Assembly: GCA_009602725.1 (NCBI GenBank)
Contig: WELB01000034.1
Coordinates: forward strand, 300,911-364,910
Source: Spirogloea muscicola
Taxonomy: Eukaryota; Streptophyta; Zygnematophyceae; Spirogloeales; Spirogloeaceae
Direction of reading: 5' to 3'
Length of the DNA stretch: 64,000 nucleotides
The stretch's first letter is position 1. Every line of letters starts with the position of its first letter. This document shows positions 48,201 to 58,298 of the stretch, piece after piece. The notes beneath the pieces are model-generated. The model was not told where the DNA came from, did not search any database, and saw only the letters and a list, made by a program, of their open reading frames with translations. The translations under genes were made by a program, and so were the position numbers.

Positions 48201-51200
48201 AATCTGTAACTCCTCTTTAGCAGCTGTTACCTGAGATTCTTATGTTTGAGACTCCCTGTGCTGTATCATCAGGCAATATTTGGCTGCAGTCGGATGGGCA
48301 GTAGTAGCTCTAGTGGCAGCCAGTATCTTCCTCATGCAAGCCACCCAGAATGGAGCTGATGTCTGGTTGTCCCTCTGGGTCGACCACGCCTCTCCTTCTT
48401 CAGTATCTCAGCCTCCAGGAGGCTTCTTCTACCTTGTGAGTCTAGTGCCCTTGCACAGGTCCTGAGCTCAACACTTAATCTTTGCAAGCAGGCGTCTCGC
48501 GCTGATCAGTACGTTCTTGAGGAGGTAAATTTACATTTAGATGCTTGGTTAGCTTTTTGCATGTGTTTGGTGCAGGTTGTCACGCTTGACCCACAGAATA
48601 TGTTGTCTACATGGTAGGAAGTATATGCTTCACTAGCATTGGCAAACACCATCTTCACGCTGTCTCGCTCCTTCTCCTTCGCTTATGGGGGCCTGCGTGC
48701 GGCCAAAGGCCTCCACCAGGAGCTGCTATCAAGCGTTCTCGCAGCTCCTGTTGACTTCTTTGATCGCACGCCTCTTGGTCGAATCCTCAACAGGTTCTCA
48801 ATTTGTCAGGTTCTCAATTCTGCAGCTTGTTAGATCTTTAGTACAATCTTCATTTGATTGCACTAGACTAGAATATAGACAGCGAATTACAGCGAGAATT
48901 TTACAAGCGAAGTGCAAGCTGTTACTCGGCACATCTTACATGTGATCGCTTGTTCCTCCTTATCAAAGCCTCCTATATGAGGCCGTTGATGATCTTTGAG
49001 ACCGTAGTGCTGCCAAAATGTACCCATCATCCTGCTCCGCTGACAAGGTGTTGCTTTTGGAGCAGGTTCTCCTCTGACCAGAATACAATAGACGACTCAT
49101 TGCCGTTCATTGTAAATATCCTGGTTACGTTTGTCTTTGAGATGGGGGGCGTCCTTGTGGTTGTATGCTACACACAGGTCAGAATCACCGTGTGATCGGC
49201 CAGCTCAAGAAGTGGCTTGCACTTACCATCATCTTGCCTACTACATACTCAGGGTGTTTGACTGCTAAATCATGGTAGTCATCCTGGACTGCTGGACAAG
49301 TGCATGCAGTACATGTAAATCACTTATGGCTCGTATCATCTGCGCACTGTAGCGTACTTATGTCTGCTGCAACCTAACCAACATCTACTGGTCTGAGCAG
49401 CCACTACTCCTACCGGTTCTGGTGCCTCTCCTGTATATCTACCTCAGAATGCAGGCAATCTGACAACCCAACTCATGTCATACTCTTCTCTCGTGTCTGA
49501 CTCCATATCACTTTGGTCGTCATATCCCTGGATGTTGTTCTGCTCTTTATATGTCATGTCAATTGATGGTCTTGACCTCAGGTCCTCCGCATATGCCTAA
49601 TGTATAGCAAGCTTGTCTTGTAGACCTATTGTGCTGCACAGCCCTTTTGGTCTGCTTGAGCTTGCACGTTTCCTGTCTTGCAGAGGTTCTACAGGGAGAC
49701 GTCCAGAGAGCTTCGCCGACTGCACAGCTTGTCCCTGTCTCCGATATACGCTACCTTCTCTGAGGCTCTAGAAGGAGCTCCTCTCATCCGTGCATTTGAC
49801 AAGCAGGTCGATCACATAGCCATTAGTGTGTACCTATAAGTCACCACAAGCCGTTCCTAGCAAAGCAGGTCTAAGATTAGTCTTAGACCTGCTGCATGTA
49901 TAGGCATCTGTGAGCAGCCTGATCCTTGGCAGTGATTGCTCATGGAACTTGCCCTCCTTGCCAGGCAACATTTGCAGCGGCTCATGCAAAGCTGGTATTG
50001 TGCAATCAGCAGACATCCTTCTCTGAGACAGTAGCATCGTTGTGGCTTTCAGTGCGTCTTCAGGTGACTTGCTCATAGAGACTATTTCCTTCACGAGCAA
50101 AGACACTTAGAGGCCATACTGTGCATCTAATTTATGGACGTTTCTTCAGCGGAAGTGGTTCAGAGCTGCATAATTTGCTGGATGAGACCAGATCATGTGC
50201 AGCTTGCCTGCCTCAGAACTTCTGCCAAAGCATGGCCAGGAAACACTAACTCTCTACGGTTGGTGCTTCTGGCTCAGCTGATGGCAGCCTTTCTGGTTAC
50301 CACCATCGCACTCTTTGCAGTCGTGAAGCATCATTGGAGCCCTACTTTTCTCCCACAGAGCACAGCTGGCATGGTATACCATGGCTCTTCAAATGCCTAA
50401 TTTAATCTGCTAGGACATGGAGCCTCTCTTATAGTAGAAAGTAAACAAGCATGACTTTCAATGGCAGAATTGCAGATTTTTATATATATATATTGCGGGT
50501 TGGGGGAGTTTTCTGTTCACCTGTAAGCAAAAGAGCAGTTTCATTTGGGCTTTCGTCAAACTGTCATCCTTATCTTGTATGCAGACTGGCTTAGGTCTTT
50601 CTTACGCAATGCCCATTGTCGAGCTCTTGAATGCAATTTTGACCGACTTCACTGAGACCGAGAAGGACTTGGTGTCAGTGGAGCGAGTGCAACAGGTACT
50701 TCGCCATTCCCACAGGTCTGACCCAAATTAGGGGCATCCAGGACCTTTGTATCAATCGTCACAAGTGGCAAGTCCTGCAGCTTGATGCCCATTGTGCTCA
50801 TTGTGGAGTTTCATTTGTTCTGCTTCACGTTGCTCTCACAGCGCCAATAACAGCGTGTTCGAAGGCGCTGTGGTGCTGGGCCTGCAGTATATGACCATCA
50901 GCAAGGAGGAGGAGGGGAAGCTTGGTGAGACGTTGACTACGAAGCTCAACTCTTGGCCTACTGTGGGATCGATCACCTTTCAGAACGTCAGCTTGGTCTA
51001 CAGACCTGGACTGCTTCCTGCGCTTGACAGTCTAACGTTCTCAGTTGCTGCCCAGGAGCATGTAAGTCACTGGCAAGTACTGCCAGCCACACTTTTGCCG
51101 AGTAGTCCCAATTCGTCTGCATGCTTAGGCCCAGATCCTCACCTTACTTTGAGCAGTTCATGGATCCTGCAGGTGGGTATTGTGGGGAGGACGGGAGCTG

Positions 51201-52324
51201 GCAAGTCCAGTGTGTTATCTGCTCTCTTCCGGTTGTACAAATTGGGGGCAGGTCGTATTCTTATTGACAATGTAGACATAGCCAGCGTACCTCTCAGTCA
51301 GCTACGCAGCAGGATTGGAGTTGTTCCACAGAGCCCCTTCCTCTTCAGTGGGAGTGTCAGGTAAAGGCGCGTTGATGTTTTCCTCTCCCATCCTTCTCTT
51401 TATGTCTCTATTTCATTTGCATGGGTTGCTCAATCAGGGATTGAGCTAAGATCAATACACAACATATTGCTGGTCAACAGGGAAAACCTGGACCCTGCAG
51501 GCGCTTATGCGGATCACCAGATTTGGGAGGCTCTAAAGAAATGTCATCTGGCAGCATCGATATCATCCCTTGAAACGCAAGTGGCTGAGTCAGGCTCCAA
51601 CTTTTCTCGAGGCCAACAGCAGCTTCTCTGTTTGGCCAGAAGCATTCTTCAGAGCCAACAGGTAGACTGAAGACCTTGCTAAGGGAAAAATCTAGATTGA
51701 ATTGTATGTGGTGTTACTGTTCTGACTCCTCAAGTTCGTCATGAACGTATATTGGTGAAGTCATGTATTGGAGTTCCTACCCACTCTCTCCATCCTTTCA
51801 TATACTTCTCTTGTTCTACTTTCCAGTGACACCAATCAAGGTCTGCCACTAAAAGCAGCTTTGACATGCACAGGTGCTTTGTCTGGACGAGTGCACAGCC
51901 AGCATAGATCCTGTCACAACTCAGAAGATACAGGAAACAGTTGCGCGGGAATGCAAAAGCTTGACTGTCATTGTGATAGTGCATAACCCTGCAACTATTG
52001 TAACTTTGCCGCGGGTCATTGTCATGGATCGCGGCAGAGTGGTAAGGCATTTCTATCATCTCATTAGCCCATATGTCATGTCATACAGTGGCCGGTGCTC
52101 AGTAGCTGAGGTCAAGGTCCCATTCCTGCATCGTTTACCGTCATCATGTTAGGCTCACGGCAACCTTGAAGTTCCACCAGGCTGCTCTGTAGGCAGGACG
52201 TGACAGTTGCCATGTGCCCTCACAGGTGGAAGATGGCCAACCCCTCGAGCTACTGAAAGACATGCGCTCTCGCCTTTCCATGCTGATCAATGCTGAAAGG
52301 CAATCTGTGTCTTCAGCAACGTGA
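42282..52324 (+). CDS. ABCC-type (MRP) full-length ABC transporter, ABCC10-like
   Basis: ATP-driven exporter of organic-anion or glutathione conjugates, expected in the vacuolar or plasma membrane. About 30 exons from ATG 42282 to tga 52322, roughly 1,340 residues, no TMD0. Start: exon 42282-42332 ([17 protein letters not shown]), 42525-42779 ([18 protein letters not shown]), 43127-43196, ~43345-43436, ~43624-43711, ~43995-44113, ~44347-. TMD1 ends with [19 protein letters not shown] (~45082) and a hydrophobic exon at 45369. NBD1: Walker A GEVASGKTS, split by the intron before 46501; signature [13 protein letters not shown] (~47095); Walker [13 protein letters not shown] (~47361). TMD2 from 48273 includes [23 protein letters not shown]2: [20 protein letters not shown] (~51180), signature [15 protein letters not shown], Walker [13 protein letters not shown] (51873), last exon ~52225-52324. 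The NBD1 Asp after Walker B and the NBD2 Glu fit ABCC asymmetry. At least two introns appear to use GC donors (45834 and near 49460). Several middle exon limits are approximate. Confidence 0.9.
48119..48153 (+). repeat. Short interstitial TTTAGGG (plant-type telomere) tract
   Basis: Four to five imperfect units of TTTAGGG lie in the intron following the exon that ends VVYR (about 48101). Confidence 0.8.
50478..50492. repeat. (TA)n run in an ABCC intron
   Basis: About seven TA dinucleotides following a T run, in the intron before the exon beginning [10 protein letters not shown] (~50582). Confidence 0.8.
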
Positions 52325-53395
52325 AAGCTGTGCACACTTGCCAGTTGCCACTTGCCACTGAAAAGCACACCAGCACGCACACCTGCACTCATTTCATAGA
52401 TAATATTCAAACTTCAAAATCGAAGCCAAATCTTCCTGCTATTGGCGTGACGTATGAAGGCACATGATTGTAGAGAGAAAGACAAAGGCTACAAGCATTG
52501 TGAGGTTGACATTCACCGCAGGTTGTTTCTCTCTTTGTATTCTTTGATTTGATAATTTGCCATGTTCTGTATGCTTATCATCAGTCATTTCCTTCTGGTA
52601 TTCCACAGCCACGATAATTTTGATGTGCACAAATTCTGAACGCATCCAGTATCTGTCTAGGTACTGGTGTGATGATCATTGCGCTAACCATGACTTGCCC
52701 AAGTTAGCTGAAATTACGTTGATTCCAGTCTGTCACTCTCTGAGAATCAGAAAGATAGCTAGTGCGTGATCGTGGCGTTTCTAGGACGTAGTCAGTTATT
52801 TAAGCTGCCAGTATGCCTGTAGGCACTCGTGCTAGCTCATTGGATCTGTGAATCCTGACCCGCAAAGAGTTCTCCTGCACATGTATCTCTTGAATGTCTT
52901 CCTCAATTTTCATAACTGGACGATATTCCCGTCCAATGCCTGGTCACTGTGATGTTGGAAGAACCAGTTGAATGAGGAAATTGGAGGAAGATGTCGGATT
53001 GCTTGGTCATGCAGGTGCCTCTAATCTGTCCAAATAATGCTGAAGTCCTAATGACCTCTGCAAAAGGCTCATAGCTCATTCACTCGACTTAATGTTCCCC
53101 TAATGTGCTGAGCTTTCAGAAAAAATTTGTACAGCGTGTGTGGCAACAAGGGATTGCTGCAGGTGAATAGCCCAGCTAGAGACGACTTCGATTTAGTCAT
53201 GCATCTTTAAACGAGGGAATATTGGCCAAAGCCACAGACCTGTCAGGGAAGCTGACGATTATGGGCTGTTCTGAAATTGACTGCCATGATCCAGCTTGGA
53301 CAAGTGGTGAGTAGCGGTTTATGTTAGTCCAAGATGACCAGGTACTCAACGAGTTGCCAGTGTCTGAACGTGATTGAGCCACGTGTACCAGTCTG
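52325..53395. other. Convergent intergenic stretch
   Basis: 3' flanks of the ABCC (+) and lipoyl synthase (-) genes. It is relatively AT-rich. I see no repeat copies or coding signal. Confidence 0.6.
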
Positions 53396-56166
53396 TCACT
53401 CATGTGAGGTGTGATCATGGCCACCACGGAGCATTGTTTCCACAAAAAATTCACCTGCCCGATACGAGGATCGTACCTGCACACGGGGGGAAGCAGCATC
53501 ATTATATTGCATGTAGCAGTGATGCTAGCCTAGAATATCTCATTCTGGCCATGTGACTTTTCAGGATCGTGTATAGAACAAGAGTCAATCATACCAAGGG
53601 GCCACTGGCAACGTAGCGAAATCCAATTGACAAGCCATACTCCTGCCAATGCTTGAATTGTTCCGGTGTAACAAACTCCTTCACTGTTAAATGTAAGGGA
53701 GTAGGCTGCACAAATCCAGAGCTTCTTCAGGTGACGAAAATCTGGTCAGTGAATAATTGAATGAACGAGCTGTGTCCTTCCTCTTGGACGACGTAAGGAT
53801 TTCTAGCATGGAACAAACATGGAACCTCAGCAGTACAAATGTGAGCCTACTAGTCCTCAAGGAACTTGTGTGGTGCCTGCTTGTGGAGAACATCTCCTTA
53901 CAATGTGAAAGTGCCTGTCTTTGAGAGACAAACCTGTAGGTACTGACCGAGCGTGACAATGTCCACCTCCGCCCTCCTCAGGTCCAGCATTGTCTGCCTG
54001 ACCTCCTCGTCATTTTCACCAAGCCCGAGCATAATGCTGGACTTGGTCACCATTCCCAATTTGGAATTTTTGGCTGCCTTGAGGACAGCCAAGCTCTGCT
54101 GGTAACTGCCATGCACACAATCTGTGGCTGGTCATCAGAGCTAAGCACAAGGCCTGCCTTCTTTATTACAGAACCCCTGCATGTAGCAAGCTGTCCTCTC
54201 AGAGGTCATGCTTCAATGACATGGTGAAGCCCTTGACTGGATCAAGAGCACCGAGCACCCATCTGTAGTGGGGAAGCGCGTGCTATGTAAAATGGGAAGC
54301 GTGCCAGAGTTGCAGCGCAGGCATCAGCACAGCTAGAGGCGTACTTTGCTCGAGCATCACGAACTGGTCGCTGCAGCCTGGCAACGGTTTCGATGTTGTG
54401 CGCAAAGACATCGAGACCTGACTGGGCTACATTGATGACAGCGTCCATATCCCCTCGGAAATCAGGCACCAAGCACTCTACCAGTATGTGCGGTGCCTCT
54501 GCCTGCACCAGCGTGCAGTGGAACCCTCAGAAGACCTTCAGAACATCAGCAAAGAGACTACAAGCATACTGGTACCTTATACTTCAAGTACTGTTTGCTA
54601 GATATAGACTATAAATTGAACACAGAGGCACTGTGATAGAGTGGTCCAAAATGTGTACCTTCAACGTGCGCACCGTGCGTGCAAAGTGCTCACTTCCACC
54701 GTCAGGCAAGTCATCACGATCTACACTTGTTAGCACCACATAACCAACCCTGCAGAAAGCAACATATGCTCAGGCTTCAAGTACGACAGGCTGAAGCGCA
54801 GGATCACAAAATGAACTTAAGGCGCCTCGCTCCTGACTGACCGCATCATAGGAGCTACCTGAACTTGCTCACATAGTAGTGGATTTTCCTGAAATCAATG
54901 ATGCAGGCAACCCTGGTTTGCATTGAGAGGGGAGAACAATGCTCCTGGGCATCCTTTCAGAACTTTATAACGCCCGACAGATGAATATACACTAACGTTT
55001 TGATGCTGACATTGCAGAGACGCGAGACTCAAAGCATATGCTGCAAGATTTGGACGCACCCCCATCTTGCAATGGCGCGTGCAGTGTTTTCAGGCTCCAT
55101 GGGATTGGGAGGCGGCGGGGATGGGCTTGTCGCCACTGCACAGAACCGGCACCCCCTTGTGCAGCTGTCGCCGAGCAACATGATTGTAGCTGTGCCAACG
55201 CCGCCACCCTCCCTTTCTGCGCCTCCGCCGTCGTTCCAGCACTGCCACAAGATAAGGGGTCTCCAACCACCGAGCAGGACATCAGCTCCTTGCCAGTGCC
55301 TAATTAAAGGTCGACTGGTTTCAACATGATTCTGCTGCTTCCCAATCAAGACTTGGTTCGGATCCAATCTTACTTTAATCTTTCAAGGACGACTTTGACC
55401 CTGGCTCAGAATGAATGCTAGCGATATGTTTGACGAGCGCAGGGATGAGCATCGTTGCAATCAGCGTGTTTCCGCTTCCGAGTCAATGTCACTTGCTGTT
55501 CGAGCGAAGGTGGATCGCTTCACCTCTCCGATGTTTGGGCACTGGGCCTCCTCGCAGACAGTATTGAGATTCAGGTCTCTCAGCGACTCTTTGAGCTCCT
55601 GGTATCTCTCCCCTCGCGGCGCCCTCTGACGGAGCCACGGCGGCTTCTTCGCAGCTCCAGGGGCGCCGCCTGGGCAACCACACGATGAAGCACTTGCAGG
55701 GCCAAAGGAAGCCGGGCTCCTATCACAACCACCTCTCTATGCGTCGAATGTGACAGCAGCGACAGGGTTTGTGTGACATAGAGCTCGCTCAGGCAGATAT
55801 CCAGCGCATTCAAGTGGTATCAAGTTACTACGCTGAGGATTTTGAAAGGGTGCTGGACCATAAAGGCAGGCAGCGCCAGTGAATGATGAATAAGCAGCTG
55901 TCAGCCAAAAATGAGGGCGTCTGAAAAGTTGCTGGAGCTGAGGAGCCGAGATCGGTGGCAAGTAGCTCACCGGCCCGCAGTGGCACTTTCACCGTCGGAG
56001 CGTCGCGGCCGCCAGCCGTCTCCACAGCGGGGCGGGCGCTCGGTGCAGCCCTCTCCTCAGTGAGAGCGGCGCAGGCCACACGGCGCCGAGTGTTCTGAGC
56101 CGTCGAGGTCAAGCGCGCCAGCGATTGCGGCGCGGCGCAGGAGGCGGCTCTTGGGCCGGCCGCCAT
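53396..56166 (-). CDS. LIP1P: Lipoyl synthase, plastid type (radical SAM)
   Basis: Inserts two sulfurs into octanoyl-lysine to make lipoyl groups for 2-oxoacid dehydrogenase complexes, probably plastid pyruvate dehydrogenase. Eight minus-strand exons: 56166-55971, 55669-55524, 55241-55060, 54749-54659, 54502-54345, 54105-53934, 53705-53595 and 53476-53396. They give 378 residues in continuous phase. Exon 1 is an Arg/Ala-rich transit peptide. Exon 2 has [19 protein letters not shown] and the auxiliary-cluster cysteines in [14 protein letters not shown], with the next Cys in CWNDGG. Exon 3 has the radical-SAM CxxxCxxC (CTRGCRFC). Then [77 protein letters not shown] and the C-terminal [10 protein letters not shown] follow. 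The wording around [16 protein letters not shown] and the long pre-CxxxCxxC insert resemble plant plastid LIP1p more than mitochondrial LIP1, as I recall them. Confidence 0.95.
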
Positions 56167-57255
56167 GGTCGCAACGGCGGCGCCGGCGCGGGCGCCAGCC
56201 GCTGCCACTGAGCGCGGTGGCGAGGACAGGTCGGCGGAGTTCAGACGACAGTTGCCACTGCCGATGAAAAGACCCTTGGAGGGTGCTCCAGCTCCCCAAG
56301 TTAGCTTGTCGGAGTTGTTTGTGCTCACCCGTGGGACCTAATGTCACCTTAGGCACCTCAGTTTAGGTCTCCGTACTACGTAGCCTTGTTTAGCTTGCAC
56401 TAGGCTCTGCCTGAAGCAAGCGCGGCCAGATTAACTGGTGGCTGGGAGAGGCCAGCCCAAAAGAATGGACAAGGTCTGAAGGAGTCGGAGTGCTAAGGAC
56501 TGAGACAGCAGTAAGCGAACTCTCAGTAACCTCTCGTCAGTAGATGCAAATCTGAGTAGCTAGCAGGCGGAAAGACGTCGCCCTGCCTGAACACTGCATT
56601 GGCTTGAGTTGGCCTCCCTTTCATTCATTTCATGCGCTCCGCGCGCTTTCTCTCTATGAAGAGACATTCGGTCCTTTAAGAAGAACAAGGTCCTTTTAGG
56701 TCATCTAGGATTCAGGCATCGGTTAGCGACCTTTATGTTTTGACCCGTGGTTACTGAGCGGGTCAATCTACTGTAGGTTATGTAGGTCATAAGATGTGCT
56801 TGCCTTTGTACTTGGCCATTTGGCCTTCGTTTGTTTCAAATACACGAAATTTCTCCTTTTGGACCTTGTTCATTCTGTGACGAGAAGAAAGAAAGGTCCG
56901 AAGGGGCTGACAAGCGCTTTCCCAAAGTAGAAGCAATGAAGGGCTCGACCATTGAGGATAGGGGCTGGAAAAAGCCAGCCCATAAAAGAATGAACAAAGG
57001 ACGAGAAGGGGCCAGGGGAAGTACGAAGAACAACAAGCACGAAAAAGAAACGAAGCAGCTACGAAGCACTCAGTAGAGAGAAGTGCGCGCCCATAGAGGA
57101 GGGGCTGGCAAAGCCAGCCCAAAAAAGAATGGACAATGTCCAAAGCCAAAGAAAGAGGAGCCTGAAAAAGGCCTACACTACAAAACACTGCAGAACACAG
57201 AAACGATGCAGAGGGAAGCTCAGTACCCACGAGTGAGCAACATCAGGTCTGAGTA
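56167..57255. repeat. Nested repeat region between lipoyl synthase and PITH genes, part 1
   Basis: From about 56341 a repeat shared with 20085-20215 is split by the insertion at 56416-56582 and resumes to about 56660. A plus-oriented tail reads SDLYVLTRGY-stop near 56719-56750. Minus-oriented hairpins lie at about 56955-56990 (GGCTGGAAAAAGCCAGCCCA) and 57105-57130 (GGGGCTGGCAAAGCCAGCCC). The minus-strand tail SDLMLLTRGY-stop at about 57225-57255 belongs to the same subfamily as 41500-41690. Confidence 0.78.
56416..56582 (-). mobile_element. 167-bp 5'-truncated retroelement-like insertion with 9-bp target duplication
   Basis: In element orientation (minus strand) it starts inside the coding tail (PPASYSDLHLLTRGY-stop). 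A 3' segment with CCTTGTCCATTCTTTTGGGC and the hairpin GGGCTGGCCTCTCCCAGCC follows, and it ends CTGGCCGCGCTTGC. CTGCCTGAA flanks it at 56407-56415 and 56583-56591. The uninterrupted target (CTCTGCCTGAACACTG) is visible near 20145-20160. A nearly identical stretch lies at 57256-57422. Confidence 0.88.
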
Positions 57256-57690
57256 GCAAGCGCGGCCAGATTAACTGGTGGCTGGGAGAGGCCAGCCCAA
57301 AAGAATGGACAAGGTCTGAAGGAGACGGAGCGCCAAGGACTGAGACAGCAGTAAGCGAACTCTCAGTAACCTCTCGTCAGTAGATGCAAATCTGAGTAGC
57401 TAGCAGGCGGAAAGACGTCGCCCTGACGGAAGCCGGAGGCCGCCGCCAGAGCGCGGCCTGCGCGCAAGTGGACCGCAAAAGCTAGGGACCGCTGCAAAGA
57501 GACGGCCAGGCGCATCCGGTAAACTTGGGCGAGGGACCCGGCGACATGGAAGCCAGGCTGCTCGCCCTGCTGCCCGTCGCGGCGGGCCGCTGCTCGCCGC
57601 GCAAGGCGGTGAAGGAGGTCCAGCCATTTGGCGCCAAAGGCGCCGTGGACGTCGACGGCGAGTTGGATAAACTCGTCGCCTACCGGGTGA
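57256..57690 (-). mobile_element. Longer retroelement fragment with C-terminal coding frame
   Basis: Minus-strand frame: FGAKWLDLLHRLARRAAARR, GSLAQVYRMRLAVSLQRSLA, FAVHLRAGRALAAASGFRQ, then SYSDLHLLTRGY-stop near 57365-57400, the hairpin near 57285-57305 and the same 3' end (GCCGCGCTTGC) at 57256. Its last 167 bp match 56416-56582 at nearly every base. The frame stays open back to about 57690, so this is the most informative copy of the element's protein C terminus in the window. Confidence 0.82.
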
Positions 57691-57714
57691 TCTGAGTACT
57701 TTGCGACGGCCGCT

Positions 57715-58060
57715 GAGTGAGTAGCTCACTCAGTAACCCCTGCTAAGCAACCTCAGGTCAGAGAGACTGGGTAAGGGCTCCCAAAGTACTCCCTGCAGGA
57801 TTATCACTTAGTAACCTCACTTAGTAGCCGAAAGTCAGAAAGACTAGTCGCCGGAAAGTAAGTGCTCTGCCAATGGGGGGCAAGTAGCTGTGATAAGCCA
57901 GCCCGAAAAGAATTGACAAGCTGCGAAGGGGCCAAACTACGAGGGGAAGGAAAAGGCCGGAAGAAGTGGCTCTCCCAATGGGGGCAAGGGCTGTGAGAAG
58001 CCAGCCCGAAAAGAATTGACAAGGTTCGAAGGGGCCAAACTACGAGCTAAGCAGCGACTG
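57715..58060 (-). repeat. Tail and tandem hairpin copies
   Basis: The minus-strand tail SLSDLRLLSRGY-stop (~57732-57768) and a decayed tail (SLSDFRLLSEVT, ~57810-57840) are followed upstream by two near-identical units at about 57870-57960 and 57961-58050. Each contains GAAGGGGCCAAACTACGAG, GCCAGCCCGAAAAGAATTGA and a GGGGGCAAG(G)(G)GCTGTGA-type arm. Confidence 0.8.
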
Positions 58061-58172
58061 CGGGGCCTGAAGAGGCTTTGAAAGGCGCCTTCTCGTTCGC
58101 AAATGGCCGGTCAGCTTCGCCGGTTGCACGCCGCCACCTGGCCCACCCGAGCTCCGCTTGGCCACTCTTCCT

Positions 58173-58241
58173 CACTGCGAGCAAGCGCGGCCAGATTAAC
58201 TGGTGGCTGGGAGAGGCCAGCCCAAAAGAATGGACACTGCG
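58173..58241 (-). mobile_element. 55-bp hairpin-only insertion with 7-bp target duplication
   Basis: 58180-58234 is the last 55 bp of the family 3' end: from TCCATTC, through the GGGCTGGCCTCTCCCAGCC hairpin, to CCGCGCTTGCT in element orientation. CACTGCG flanks it exactly at 58173-58179 and 58235-58241. It ends 57 bp before the duplicate-flanked PITH start codon region (ATG at 58299). Confidence 0.85.
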
Positions 58242-58298
58242 CGGAGCAGTGCACAACTTTCTCGGCACCCCTCGCGCTTCGGCGGCTGCGGCGCCGCC

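Noticed and set aside
53396-56166. Linking lipoyl synthase and H protein as a physical gene cluster
   Set aside because: They are 42 kb apart with many unrelated genes between, and the synthase looks plastid-targeted whereas H protein is mitochondrial; proximity is likely chance.
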